A DNA stretch of 64,000 nt, from assembly GCA_002099365.1 (NCBI GenBank), contig MSED01000005.1, positions 186,001 to 250,000 of the forward strand, read 5' to 3'. Each line of letters begins with the position of its first letter. The first letter of the stretch is position 1. Of the stretch, positions 32,816 to 42,974 are shown piece after piece. The notes under the pieces are model-generated. The model saw nothing but the letters and a program-made list of their open reading frames with translations, searched no databases and was not told the origin of the DNA. Made by a program: the position numbers and the translations under genes. Source of the DNA: Phialophora verrucosa. Its lineage: Eukaryota; Ascomycota; Eurotiomycetes; Chaetothyriales; Herpotrichiellaceae.

Positions 32816-34190
32816 CTGTCGCCGCTGAGGTAGGCCTTGTTGTCGTCGTATTGAGTATACGTCGTCTTATGAGGAGTTGGGCCAATTAATATACGCATGG
32901 AGAGGATCCAGAACAGCATGGAATTTAGCATAGCGTTGGAAACATCGCGGACTACCGGAATGAAGGAGCACGGCAAAAGGAACTTTGCACAGCATATTAT
33001 GTGACAGACGGTATGGGCTTGGGGGAAGGGAAGGGAAAACACACCACATCAGGACTTCCGCAAGGAAATGCTTCGGCACAATGGTTTCCCTTTGATAGCG
33101 TACTCTTGCCCTCTTCGAGCCTCCTGCTCTCGCTGGGTCCATGCAAGGCTTCATGTGACAGCGTCTTAGCTGCTCGGCGTCCTGAAGCATGACTCCATTG
33201 ACCGATCGAGGAGCTGCCGTAATCCCCGTCATCTGCAGGATTGTCCTGCCCATGCCCTTATCTCGGATCGCACCATGTTGCCGAAGCCCAAATGGCCGTC
33301 TTGGAGCGACCGAGACGTGGCTGCTGCCTGAGCCGGATGAGACGCCCTCTGCATGATCTTGACTGTGAACGTGTGAAGGTGCTTGCCCCGACGATATACC
33401 TCCTGAGACTCAAAGCGGGGCGACGGGACAAGGCAGCTTGCTGACAACATGTCCAGCCATGAGCGGTATGCTGCCGGGACTGTCCAGATAAAGACGACGA
33501 GGGGGGAAGATTACTCGATATGCAGACTCGTCCCGAGCTTCTTCAGGGCGGCTTTTGACCCTCTCGAGGGCCCCGTGCCCTACAGTAAGGCGCCCCCGGG
33601 TCCCAGGGATGCTAAGTGCGGTTGAGTTCGATCTGGGGCTGCATGGTGAGAGGCGCGTGGGTGGCAACGCAACGTTGAAGCCGGACAATCTGGAGGAACC
33701 GAAGAGCAGCCGTGTGGATGAGGTTGGGCTGGGCATCTAGAACAAGGCGGCGGCACTGCTGGCTACAGGCTGTTAGGCTAAACGTCGGCGGTCAGTCCAC
33801 GGGGTGGGCAGGGTGGCAGGATATCTCCCGGCCAGAGTCAGTCCGCAACCAATCCGGTCGGATGGCCTTCCAGCTGGTGGACCACCGATCGTCGACTGTC
33901 AAATCCCACCTGGATAAATCGTGGGCATTAATGTACCAGACATCGGCCGCTGGAAAATGGTACAAATATACGGGCTGCAGGACCTGCTGAGGAGGCTGCC
34001 GTCTCTCTGCACTTTTGCGAGGCTCCAGCATCCGGCATCTGTCCCCTTCCTTCGACCGTCAGCGCGGGCATCAACACACTAGTCTTGTGCAACGTCTCGC
34101 AGCGTTCACCTCGCCGCGTATATCTTAGACAAGCAGCGTCGCCCGCCCGCCCAAACTCCCGCAGCAAGAAAGACCTCCTTCGCGACCAAG
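32816..34190. other. Intergenic, beta-glucosidase promoter region (1.4 kb)
   Basis: Short ORFs only, none with a motif. It includes the 3' flank of the transporter gene. Confidence 0.5.
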
Positions 34191-35932
34191 ATGGTCAAAG
34201 ACCTGGCACCCAAGGCGGCCCTGCCTGCCGACTTCCTCTGGGGCTTTGCGACCGCAGCGTGTGTACATCGCCTCCGGAACGTGATGAGCTCTTACTGACG
34301 CGAAGTAATTAGCTACCAGATCGAGGGCGGAGCGACAGCAGACGGCCGGGGCCCCTCGATATGGGACACCTTCTGCAAGACGCCGGGCAAGATCGCCGAC
34401 GGAAGCTCCGGTGACGTCGCTTGCGATTCGTACCACCGCACCGCTCAGGATATCGCCCTCCTGAAGCAGACTGGCGCCAAGGCATATCGGTTCTCCATCT
34501 CGTGGTCCCGCGTCATCCCCTTAGGCGGACGTAACGATCCCGTCAACCAGGCCGGTCTCAACTACTATATCAAGTTTGTCGACGACCTTGTCGACGCCGG
34601 CATCGTCCCGTTCGTCACGCTCTTCCACTGGGATCTTCCGGACGAGCTCGACAAGCGGTACGGAGGGTTCTTGAACAAGGACGAGTTCGTCGCCGACTTT
34701 GCCCATTATGCCCGGGTCATGTTCGCGGCCTTGCCCAAGGTCAAGCACTGGATCACCTTCAACGAACCATTCTGCAGCGCTGTGCTCGGCTACAACGTCG
34801 GTGTCTTCGCTCCCGGTCGCTCGAGTGACCGAAAGAGAAGCGCCGCCGGTGACAGTTCCACCGAGCCTTGGATCGTGGGACATTCTATCCTGATAGCACA
34901 TGCACACGCGGTCAAAGTCTACCGAGACGAGTTCAAACCCCGAGACCACGGAGAGATCGGTATCACATTAAACGGTATTTTAGTCCCCCCCTCGTCTCTG
35001 CAGCAACAGATGATCTAACGCCAAGATGCACAGGAGACTGGACCGAGCCGTGGGATCCGGAAGACGAACAGGACCGAATAGCCTGCGACCGCAAGATCGA
35101 GTTCGCCATCTGCTGGTTCGCCGACCCGGTCTACTTCGGCCACTACCCGGAATCGATGGTGAAGCAGCTCGGTGAGCGGCTGCCGCGGTTCACCGACGCG
35201 GAGAGCGAGCTGGTGAAGGGCTCCAACGACTTCTACGGCATGAACCACTACTGCGCCAACTACATCCGACACAAGGACGGGCCGGCCGACCCATGCGACA
35301 CCTCGGGCAATCTGGACGTCCTGTTCGAGGACAAGTACGGCAACAGCATCGGGCCCGAGACGCAGTCGCCCTGGCTGCGGCCGCACGCGCCGGGTTTCCG
35401 CAAGTTGATGAAGTGGCTGAGCGACCGGTACGGCCGGCCCAAGATCTACGTCACGGAGAACGGCACCAGTCTCAAGGGCGAGAATGACTTGTCCATGGAG
35501 GACATCCTCGAGGATGACTTCCGCTGCGAGTACTTCCGCAGCTACATCACGAGCATGGCCGAGGCCGTGGCCGAGGATGGATGCGACTGCCGTGGGTACA
35601 TGGCTTGGAGCCTGATGGAGTGAGTGATGAACCTCCCGCCTGTTCTGTTCTGTCCTGTTCTGTTCGGTGCAGTCCGTGCTAATCTCCCCTGTGCCAACAG
35701 CAACTTCGAATGGGCCGAGGGCTACGAGACCCGGTTTGGCGTCACGTACGTCGACTACAACAACGACCAGAAGAGATACCCGAAGAAGAGCGCGCTGGAG
35801 ATCAAGAAGATCTTCGACCAATATATCGGCAAGCTCGAGAAGTTGAACGGCCCGACCGAGGTGAATGGGCATGCGGAGGCGGTGGATGGCCTTGCTGAGG
35901 CGAACACCCTGGTTGAAGTCAATGGGGCATAG
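34191..35932 (+). CDS. Beta-glucosidase, glycoside hydrolase family 1
   Basis: Retaining beta-glucosidase that hydrolyses cellobiose and other beta-glucosides. Four exons (34191-34258, 34313-34974, 35034-35619, 35701-35932) give 515 residues. The N-terminus has DFLWGFATAAYQIEGG, across the first intron. The acid/base Glu is in TFNEPFCS and the nucleophile Glu in VTENGTS. ARG-free SWSRVIPLGG and the C-terminal SLMDNFEWAEGYETRFG with YVDYNND complete the aglycone site. There is no signal peptide, so it is predicted cytosolic, as in other fungal GH1 enzymes. A 30-residue tail after KLEKLNG is Glu/Ala-rich and degenerate. The third intron carries CTGTT-rich repeats. Confidence 0.96.
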
Positions 35933-36443
35933 CCATAATAAGACCAGGTAGGCGGCGATGGAGTCCTTGGAGTATTGCGAGGTTCCTGGGCTGTTTGAAT
36001 AGTGATTTATCATACCACTGGATCATTATGACTGAGACGGTCGGCCATTGTTGTATTGCGTTACACGCTGTGTTCGTGTCTAACCACAAGACAGTGTCCT
36101 GCGCGCGGAATGGAGTTCTCCAGGTCAGAATCCCATTCAAGTAGCTGGCGTAGGAGTCGTTAGTTCCTCGCCTCCATCGGCATCGCCCTTTATTGGTGCT
36201 CGAGACCCCTGGGGTGGGGGGCCCTGGGCATGGATACGAGTACCTAATGCTGTACCTGACACCCGCATGTGCAGCCCGCACCGATCATGCATGCCACGCA
36301 CGTCGCCTTAAAATCCCATCTCACGACCTGCCATTCTGGAGAGCGCTCGCCTCCCCTCGTACAACGCTTCTCCAGACGAACTCGAGGTCGTGGGCGCAAT
36401 AGAGCCAGGAGTCCGTTAATTACGACCCATACATACTTCCACC
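35933..36443. promoter_or_regulatory. Intergenic, cupin gene promoter region
   Basis: 511 bp with no coding signal between two genes on the same strand. Confidence 0.5.
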
Positions 36444-37713
36444 ATGGAAACGCCAACCGTGCCGATCAACTTTGTCCCCGCAAAGTCGGGCGAGACGTTC
36501 AAGCTGGGCACCATCACCATCCGGATCATGGAGGACGGGTCAAGAACAGGTGTGTGCATAGTCGGGAATCGAGTGTTCTGTCTGTGCAGACGAGCACGCT
36601 GACTCGACTCAGATAGTAAGTCGGACTATTCATTCCTCGGCCGCAAAGAGCCATTGAGGATATGATCATCAGGCCATAAGATCATATCGTGTTGTCTCAT
36701 GCTAACTATTGGGGGCGACTGTCTAAAGACCGCATCGGGAGGTGAGTCTCCAGCACGAAGGGCTCCCAAGGCTGCCGAGAGTTTCAGCTCAGCTCGTGGG
36801 AGCATATATTGCCTCTACGAGAAGGGCCGGGGTCTTTTCTACGCGTTGGATCTCGGTCATCGACTTACCTACAGCATCCGTTCTACAGCGCCGAGTTCAC
36901 CGTCCCGCCACATACTTCCGGGTAAGTCTAATACCTTGTCTACATACGGCTATCCCTCTAGTTCGGCCCGAGGGCAGGGACGAGAGAGACCGGCATGACT
37001 GACACACCACTCCCAGACCGCCGCCGCACTGGCACGAGATGGTGAGTTTGATCAAGTCTGGGGTCCGAGGGTGGGTGACGCACCGCACGGCGCTTAGCTT
37101 ACCATGTGCCCCCCCGTGGGAAACGCCGGGATACAGCACGACGAAACGTTCCTCGTGACGCAGGGGACGCTGCGGTTCCACGCGCTCAACGGCGCGACCG
37201 TCGACGCCAAGCTCGGCGACTACGTGACGGTGCCGCCGCGGGCGCCGCACACGTTCAGCAACCCGTACGACGCCGAGGCCAAGTTCTTCAACACGTACAC
37301 GCCCGCCTTTTACATCGATTACTTCCGCCTGCTGGCCAAGATGAGCGAGGCCGGCCAGCCCATGAATCCCGAGGCGAACAGGAAGGCTATGGCGGTGAGT
37401 GTTGTCGACCTTGACTGGACCCTCTTTTCTGCTGCTTGGAGGCCGGCTGCACGTTCCGAACAAGGTTGTATACGCACGGCTTGGCCCCTCGTTCAGGAGG
37501 GCATGTCAGAGCCCTTGTCTACATACACACGTACTTTGCCCTGGCGATGCATTCCGCACAGCGATGGACACAGAAAGCTAACAGACTCCGGGTGTCATCA
37601 TACAGTATTTCGCCACCATTGGCGTCGCGGACGACGAGATGCAGATGGACAAGCAGCAGTTCTACGGCGATTCAGGCGCGGCGGCTCCGGCTGCGTCTGC
37701 GGCAAAGAAATGA
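36444..37713 (+). CDS. Cupin-domain protein with microexons
   Basis: Small RmlC-type beta-barrel metal-binding protein; function in fungi unknown. My preferred exons are 36444-36549, 36613-36615 (3 nt), 36729-36741 (13 nt), 36889-36921, 37017-37041, 37137-37394 and 37606-37713, giving 181 residues. The start METPTVPINFVPAKSGE is followed by TDNRIGSAEFTVPPHTS, then PPPHWHEMHDETFLVTQG with the metal-binding HxH and Glu, then DYVTVPPRAPHTFSNPYD with the second His. The 3-nt exon supplies the second base pair of Asp and first base of Asn in DNRIG; without it one residue is missing but the frame still closes (180 residues). The last acceptor could also be at 37584, adding seven residues. Confidence 0.85.
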
Positions 37714-38104
37714 TGCACGACGGTCACGAACCATTGGACAGGCGAATCTTGCGGGATATACGTATGTATCTATCTATCTATCTACGTCTAGAGTACTGCA
37801 GACCTGTTCATATGTGCATGGAGCGACGTCGCGACATATCACGGTAGAGAGATCATGTGCAAGCATGGGGTGAGGCATTGGGTTCTGAAGCTCATATAAG
37901 GCCCTGCAATCAATCAATCAATCAATCCCCCTGACGAAGACAACATTGCTGTGTACGTATATGATGGTATCTGACTTTTAATATCTAACATCTAACGGGC
38001 ACGGCAAGCCCTGACTGTCCCCTGATCTGGTAGCACGGACTGACTACAGTACTCGCTGTGTAACACCGCTCAATCAGCGCAAGCACATGAAGAAAGATCC
38101 CCCC
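37714..38104. other. Intergenic with tetranucleotide microsatellites
   Basis: Convergent 3' flanks of the cupin and FAT1 genes. It contains (TATC)4 at 37767-37782 and (CAAT)5 at 37907-37926. No gene. Confidence 0.7.
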
Positions 38105-40063
38105 CTACAACTTGGCCTTCCCATCCTCGATCCTCTTCCAGCTGCTCGCGTCCAATTGCCTAAAGACAGGCTCCTTCTCCATATCGAGGAAGTACTTCCT
38201 CGTCCTTCCGCTCGGGTCGTCGGTGCCCCACTCGATGTTCTTGACCACGACCTTTGCGTGTTTGAACGTGTCGCCCACGTCGACGAGCTCGTTCCGCACC
38301 AGTACGAGCCTGGGCACCGCGTACCGCGGCACGCCCTTGGCGCGAAGATCTCTGAACAGCCGCGCCATGAACGCCTTCTCGTTCTCGTCCGGTCCGTTCG
38401 TCTTCTCGCCGTCTGCCGAGTTCGATTCCAGCACGATCAGCGCCGTGCCCACTTGGCCGTCGTACTTGCCCAGTCGTTTGCCCACAACGACCGCGTCCTG
38501 CACGCCCGGTAGCTCGGAGATGAACCCGCGGACTTCGCCCGCCGCGACGTTCTCGCCCATCCAGCGGTACGTGTCGCCGATGCGGTCCACGAACTTGACC
38601 CAGTTGTCATGCTCCTGGACGAGCAGATCGCCGGAGCGCTGCCAGAGGTCGCCCTTGGCGAAGACGTCGCGGAGCAGCTTCTGCTCCGTCGCGGCCGGGT
38701 TGTTGTGGTAGTCCGTGTACGTGGCCATGTTGTGGATGCGCGCGATCGCCTCGCCGGGCTCGCCCTTGGCCGCGACCTGGCAGAACCCGGTCTTGGGATC
38801 GCGCACCGGTTGCTCCGTGTCGTAGTCGAACCGGATGATGTGCTGGTCCTTGTCGAGGACGTGTTTCCTTAGCGGGCCCATGTATCCCACCTTGCCGGCG
38901 CCGGGAGTGCCTGCCCGGTGGATGTTGTCGAACTTGACGAGCCCCTCGGTGGAGCGGTAGAACTCGCGCACCTCGGGCACGGCGAACCGTTTCTGGAAAT
39001 CGACCCACACGTCCTTTTGCAGGCCGTTGCCCGCCGCGACGATGACGTGGTGCTTGCGGTCGTAGGGCGAGGGCGGCGTCGCCAGGAGGAAGCGGCACAG
39101 TTCGCCCACGTACAAGACCCGCGTGGCCCGGCTCTCGTGCGCCTCCTTCCAGTAGTTGCGGGCGGAGAACTTGCGGCCCAGGCAGAAACACCCACCCTGG
39201 CTGATCGAGTAGCAGAAGCCGGCAAAGAAGGTCGTCCCGTGGAAGAGAGGCATGCACGAGTAGATGCGCAGGCCTTGGAGGTACTTCTTCGGGTTGGCGG
39301 CGTCGGGCGACGACGTGCACGACACGCCGAGGATGAGCCCGTTCTTCACGCTGCAGGCTTTAGGTTTCCCGGTCGTGCCGGACGTGTAGATCAACGCGGC
39401 GACGGCGCCGAGACTCTTTGGCGGCGTTGGCGGGAGGGATGCCGACGTTGCCGGGTCGGGGAAAGGAAAGTCGATGATGGTGTTGCTGCCGTCGGACACA
39501 GACGTCGGGCGATATGTGCCGACGTTCAGGCTCACTGTCTTGATACTCCCGCCGAGCGACTTCGCCGCGGACGCGGCGTGCGCAGCCAGATCTGGAGTGC
39601 TGAGGATCAGGCTGGAGTTCGGCAGCCGCACGCAGTGCAGCAGGGTCTCGTCTCGGAGAGCGTTGTTGATCAAGGCCGGCGCGGCCCCGAGCCTCGTCAG
39701 CGCCAAGACGGTGAATGCCATCTCGGGAGAATTCGTCATGAAGACGGCGACGATGTCCCCGTCCTTGACGCCCAAACTCTCATGCAGGCCCAGCGCGATC
39801 TCATCGACCTTGGCCTTGAAGGCGCGATAGTTCCAGGTCCGACCTTCGAAATACAGGGCATCGGCATTGGGGTCGGCCAGCTCCAGCATGCGATACAGAT
39901 GGGGGGATTGTAGTCCGACCTTGTTGATGAACTCGGGCATGCGTTTGGCGAAGGCTTGCTCGCTGCGGTAGTATTTCAGGTCGCGGCTGAGGCCCAGGAC
40001 GCGTTGGTCGGCGTAGTACAGCAGGCCCGCCGCCGCAGCTGTTGATGCTGCAATGGTCGCCAT
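38105..40063 (-). CDS. Very-long-chain acyl-CoA synthetase / fatty acid transport protein, Fat1-like
   Basis: Activates long and very long fatty acids to CoA thioesters; Fat1-type enzymes act at the plasma membrane, ER and peroxisome. The ORF gives 652 residues from the ATG at 40063. An N-terminal hydrophobic stretch (ASTAAAAGLLYYAD) precedes the AMP-binding domain with YTSGTTGKPKAC (P-loop), the FATP-type FYRSTEGLVKFDN, and WMGENVAAGEV, the VLACS/FATP signature. The C-terminus is GKAKL, an AKL tripeptide compatible with PTS1. The open frame continues upstream to 40231, but only with a GTG start, so the ATG at 40063 was chosen. It is divergent from the peroxisomal thiolase gene. Confidence 0.94.
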   Translation of the reverse strand: MATIAASTAAAAGLLYYADQRVLGLSRDLKYYRSEQAFAKRMPEFINKVGLQSPHLYRMLELADPNADALYFEGRTWNYRAFKAKVDEIALGLHESLGVKDGDIVAVFMTNSPEMAFTVLALTRLGAAPALINNALRDETLLHCVRLPNSSLILSTPDLAAHAASAAKSLGGSIKTVSLNVGTYRPTSVSDGSNTIIDFPFPDPATSASLPPTPPKSLGAVAALIYTSGTTGKPKACSVKNGLILGVSCTSSPDAANPKKYLQGLRIYSCMPLFHGTTFFAGFCYSISQGGCFCLGRKFSARNYWKEAHESRATRVLYVGELCRFLLATPPSPYDRKHHVIVAAGNGLQKDVWVDFQKRFAVPEVREFYRSTEGLVKFDNIHRAGTPGAGKVGYMGPLRKHVLDKDQHIIRFDYDTEQPVRDPKTGFCQVAAKGEPGEAIARIHNMATYTDYHNNPAATEQKLLRDVFAKGDLWQRSGDLLVQEHDNWVKFVDRIGDTYRWMGENVAAGEVRGFISELPGVQDAVVVGKRLGKYDGQVGTALIVLESNSADGEKTNGPDENEKAFMARLFRDLRAKGVPRYAVPRLVLVRNELVDVGDTFKHAKVVVKNIEWGTDDPSGRTRKYFLDMEKEPVFRQLDASSWKRIEDGKAKL

Positions 40064-41379
40064 CCTGCCTTCCGGCTTTTTAGTATACCAGGATGGATTG
40101 CCGTTGTATGGTGCAGAGCCCAGAGCAGCACTGGCTGCGGTGTGGTCAATCGTCAGGGTAGCCGATGTGATGGCCCTCCGACGGGTTGAGAGGACTGAAA
40201 GTACGGAAACGCTGGACGACAAAAGCAGCACGGAATGGATCCTGCAGCTCTATTGAACAATCACTGTGCGATATTGAGCCTCGGCCACGACCTGATGTGT
40301 TGTGACAGAGTAGACCGGCAAGTACTCACGGAACAGGGGTCGGGCTCCTGAGGATCTGGATGCCGTAAGCCGTTCGCAGGTGCCCTGGAAGGGTAGTTCG
40401 TTGGGCGTGCGTGTATGCTCGTGTACGGGGTCCTGGTGCTGATGTTCTACGTATCCTACGCACGTATGTAGAATCCTCGGACGGCAATCAGACGCGTCTC
40501 GCGCGTATGTACGGTGCTGAGAACCTGGAGTCCCGGGCTTTGGGTTTCCCGTGCCGGTGATAGGACAGAGCGACGAGATGTCCGGAGAAGCTTAGGTCGG
40601 CAGTCCCGGTCCGGGGACTTGGAGAAGGGCGCAGGAGGACAGTAGAACCCCACAACGGTCGAGGCGAAGCACTCGAGGCCAAGGCTGCGAGATGATGGTG
40701 GTGTATATCGAGAAGTGAACGCAGGAGTCGTGCGATATAAGAAATCAACTTGTCAATCCTTATGCAGCAGCACCAAAGACGACATGACCACGTCGACGAT
40801 CTCTCACAGGACACTTACCGTGCGGGTTTTACGGGGTGTTGGACAAACAGTATGTGGAGGTGGGGCTGGTGGATCGCTCCAGCATGCGAGTAACTCGTCG
40901 CCGGTACGAGACTCGTTCTCGGTACTGCGTATGCTGGAGTTCACAGACAAGTACTCGTAGTCGTAGTCCGTCCTGTACCCTGTTCGCAGGCCGGTGAATC
41001 TCGCCCAACAAAGAGCGGCGAAAGCGGCGGGAGGAAACGCCGCTGCCAGGTGGTGAGGGTGGCGTTGGCACTCGCGTTGGCGTCAACATGACACCCGGAA
41101 CAACTGCCGGAAGCGTGATGCTGCAGGCGTGCGTCGAGATACCGAGGCATCTTGGGGCGTGACCCACAAGCAACGCTGCTCAATACCTCCCTGTAAACTA
41201 TGTTTGTATGCCAGTAGGTTTCGTTGATTAAAATATTACTATCCTCTGTCGCAGATCCTTGGGCTCCATTTGCGCTATATAGACCTGCCAGCTTGGTGTT
41301 TCCCCGTCTCCCTCGCCCTGAAACCTACAGTCATCGACGGAACACCGCCACAGACATCAAATCGAGACCGTAACGAAAG
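40064..41379. promoter_or_regulatory. Shared divergent promoter of FAT1-like and thiolase genes
   Basis: 1316 bp without a gene. CCTCGG occurs at 40279-40284 and 40475-40480 and CCGAGG at 41142-41147, that is 216 and 412 bp upstream of the acyl-CoA synthetase start and 233 bp upstream of the thiolase start. CCTCGG is the core of FarA/FarB/Ctf1-type fatty-acid response elements in Aspergillus and relatives. A TATATA box lies at 41276-41281, about 100 bp before the thiolase start. Confidence 0.65.
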
Positions 41380-42754
41380 ATGAGCGCCCAACAAAGACTG
41401 CAAGCCCTGTCGGGCCAGCTCTCCAGCACAGCGACAACGACGCACTCGCCGGGGTTGAAGAAAATCCTGGAAAAGAACCCCGACGACATCGTCATCACCT
41501 GCGCCACACGCACGCCTCTGACCAAGGCGGGCAAGGGAGGGCTCAAGGACACGCCAACAGACGAAATCCTCATCCACGTGCTGAAAGCCATCAAGGAGAA
41601 ATCCAAGATCGACCCGAACGTCGTCGAGGATGTCTGCGTGGGCAACGTCCTCCAGCCCGCGCCGGGGTTCGTGGCGCGCAGTGCCGTCCTCGCAGCTGGC
41701 TTCCCGGTCTCGACGGCCGCGAACGTCGTCTCGCGATTCTGCTCTTCCGGCCTGCTGTCGATCCAGACGCTCGCGTCCTCAATCGCCATCGACTCGATAG
41801 ACGTGGGCATCGCCGTCGGGATCGAGTCCATGTCGACGAACCGTGACGCGCCGCCTCCAATGAGTGAAAAGATCCTATCGCATCCCATCGCCAAGGACAA
41901 CGTCCAACCCATGGGCTGGACGTCCGAGAACGTCGCCCGCGACTTCAACATCACCCGCGAGCAGCAGGATAAATTCGCGGTGCTGTCGCAGAACCGAGCC
42001 GAGCGGGCGCAAAAGGAAGGCTGGACCAGAGACGAGATCTCGCCCGTGACGACGAAATGGGTCGATCCGAAGACCAAGGAGGCCAAGACCATCACCGTGG
42101 ACAGAGACGACGGCGTCCGACCGGGCACGACATACGACGGTCTCTCCAAGATCCGGTCGGCCTTTCCTCAGTGGGGTCCCACCACGACCGGCGGCAACGC
42201 GTCACAGGTCACCGACGGTGCCGCTGCTGTCCTGATGATGAAGCGCTCGACGGCAGAGCGGCTAGGACAGCCTATCATTGGCAAGTATGTCAAGAGCACC
42301 ACCGTCGGCTTGGAACCCAGGATCATGGGCATCGGTCCGAGCCTGGCCATCCCCAAGATCTTGCAGAAGACCGGCCTGACGAAGGACGACGTCGATCTCT
42401 TCGAGATCAACGAGGCCTTTGCCTCGATGGTGAGCTGCCGTACATGACCTGGCCCCCCTGCTTCCCAAGCTAACTGGAAGTCTAGTACGTTTACTGCGTC
42501 AACGAACTGGGCCTCGATATCGACAAGGTCAATGTCCGGGGAGGTGCTATGTGAGTGTCCTTGTTCCCTCACTCTTGCGCCTTCTTCCGCTAACAGTCCT
42601 CAGTGCCATCGGCCATCCTCTGGGCGCCACCGGTACCAGACAAGTGGTGACCCTGCTTTCAGAGCTCAAGCGGCGTAACCAGAAGGTGGGAGTGACGAGC
42701 ATGTGTGTCGGTACCGGTATGGGTATGGCGGGCGTATTCGTCAATGAGCAATAA
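41380..42754 (+). CDS. 3-ketoacyl-CoA thiolase, peroxisomal
   Basis: Last step of beta-oxidation: thiolytic cleavage of 3-ketoacyl-CoA to acetyl-CoA in the peroxisome. Exons 41380-42429, 42486-42550 and 42604-42754 give 421 residues. Residues 6-14, RLQALSGQL, fit the PTS2 signal R/K-L-x5-H/Q-L. The nucleophilic Cys is in SRFCSSGL, with NEAFAS, the GHPLGATG His motif (completed across the second intron) and the second Cys in CVGTGMGMA. This corresponds to yeast POT1/FOX3. All catalytic residues are present, and length matches the family. Confidence 0.97.
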
Positions 42755-42974
42755 ACCGTCTACCTATATATGTCTTTGAGGGATGATATATCAATAATCG
42801 CCCTTTCAAGAGCCTAGAATTCTGCTGAATCCGTTTCGATTGTTTACCAAGTGCGGGCTGTGCTGTTGACCCAATGCTGAGTTGTAACCCAGTACATATC
42901 TGCATCCTCTACTTGCCAGAACGGTCATATCTCAAATAACGAAATACCTCCACATGCAAATAAATCCGACTGTG

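Noticed and set aside
35015..36013. 332-codon minus ORF opposite the GH1 gene
   Set aside because: It is the antisense shadow of conserved beta-glucosidase exons, rich in Val/Leu/Ala from GC-rich codons.
38918..39913. 331-codon plus ORF opposite the Fat1-like gene
   Set aside because: It is antisense to the AMP-binding domain, with no motif of its own.
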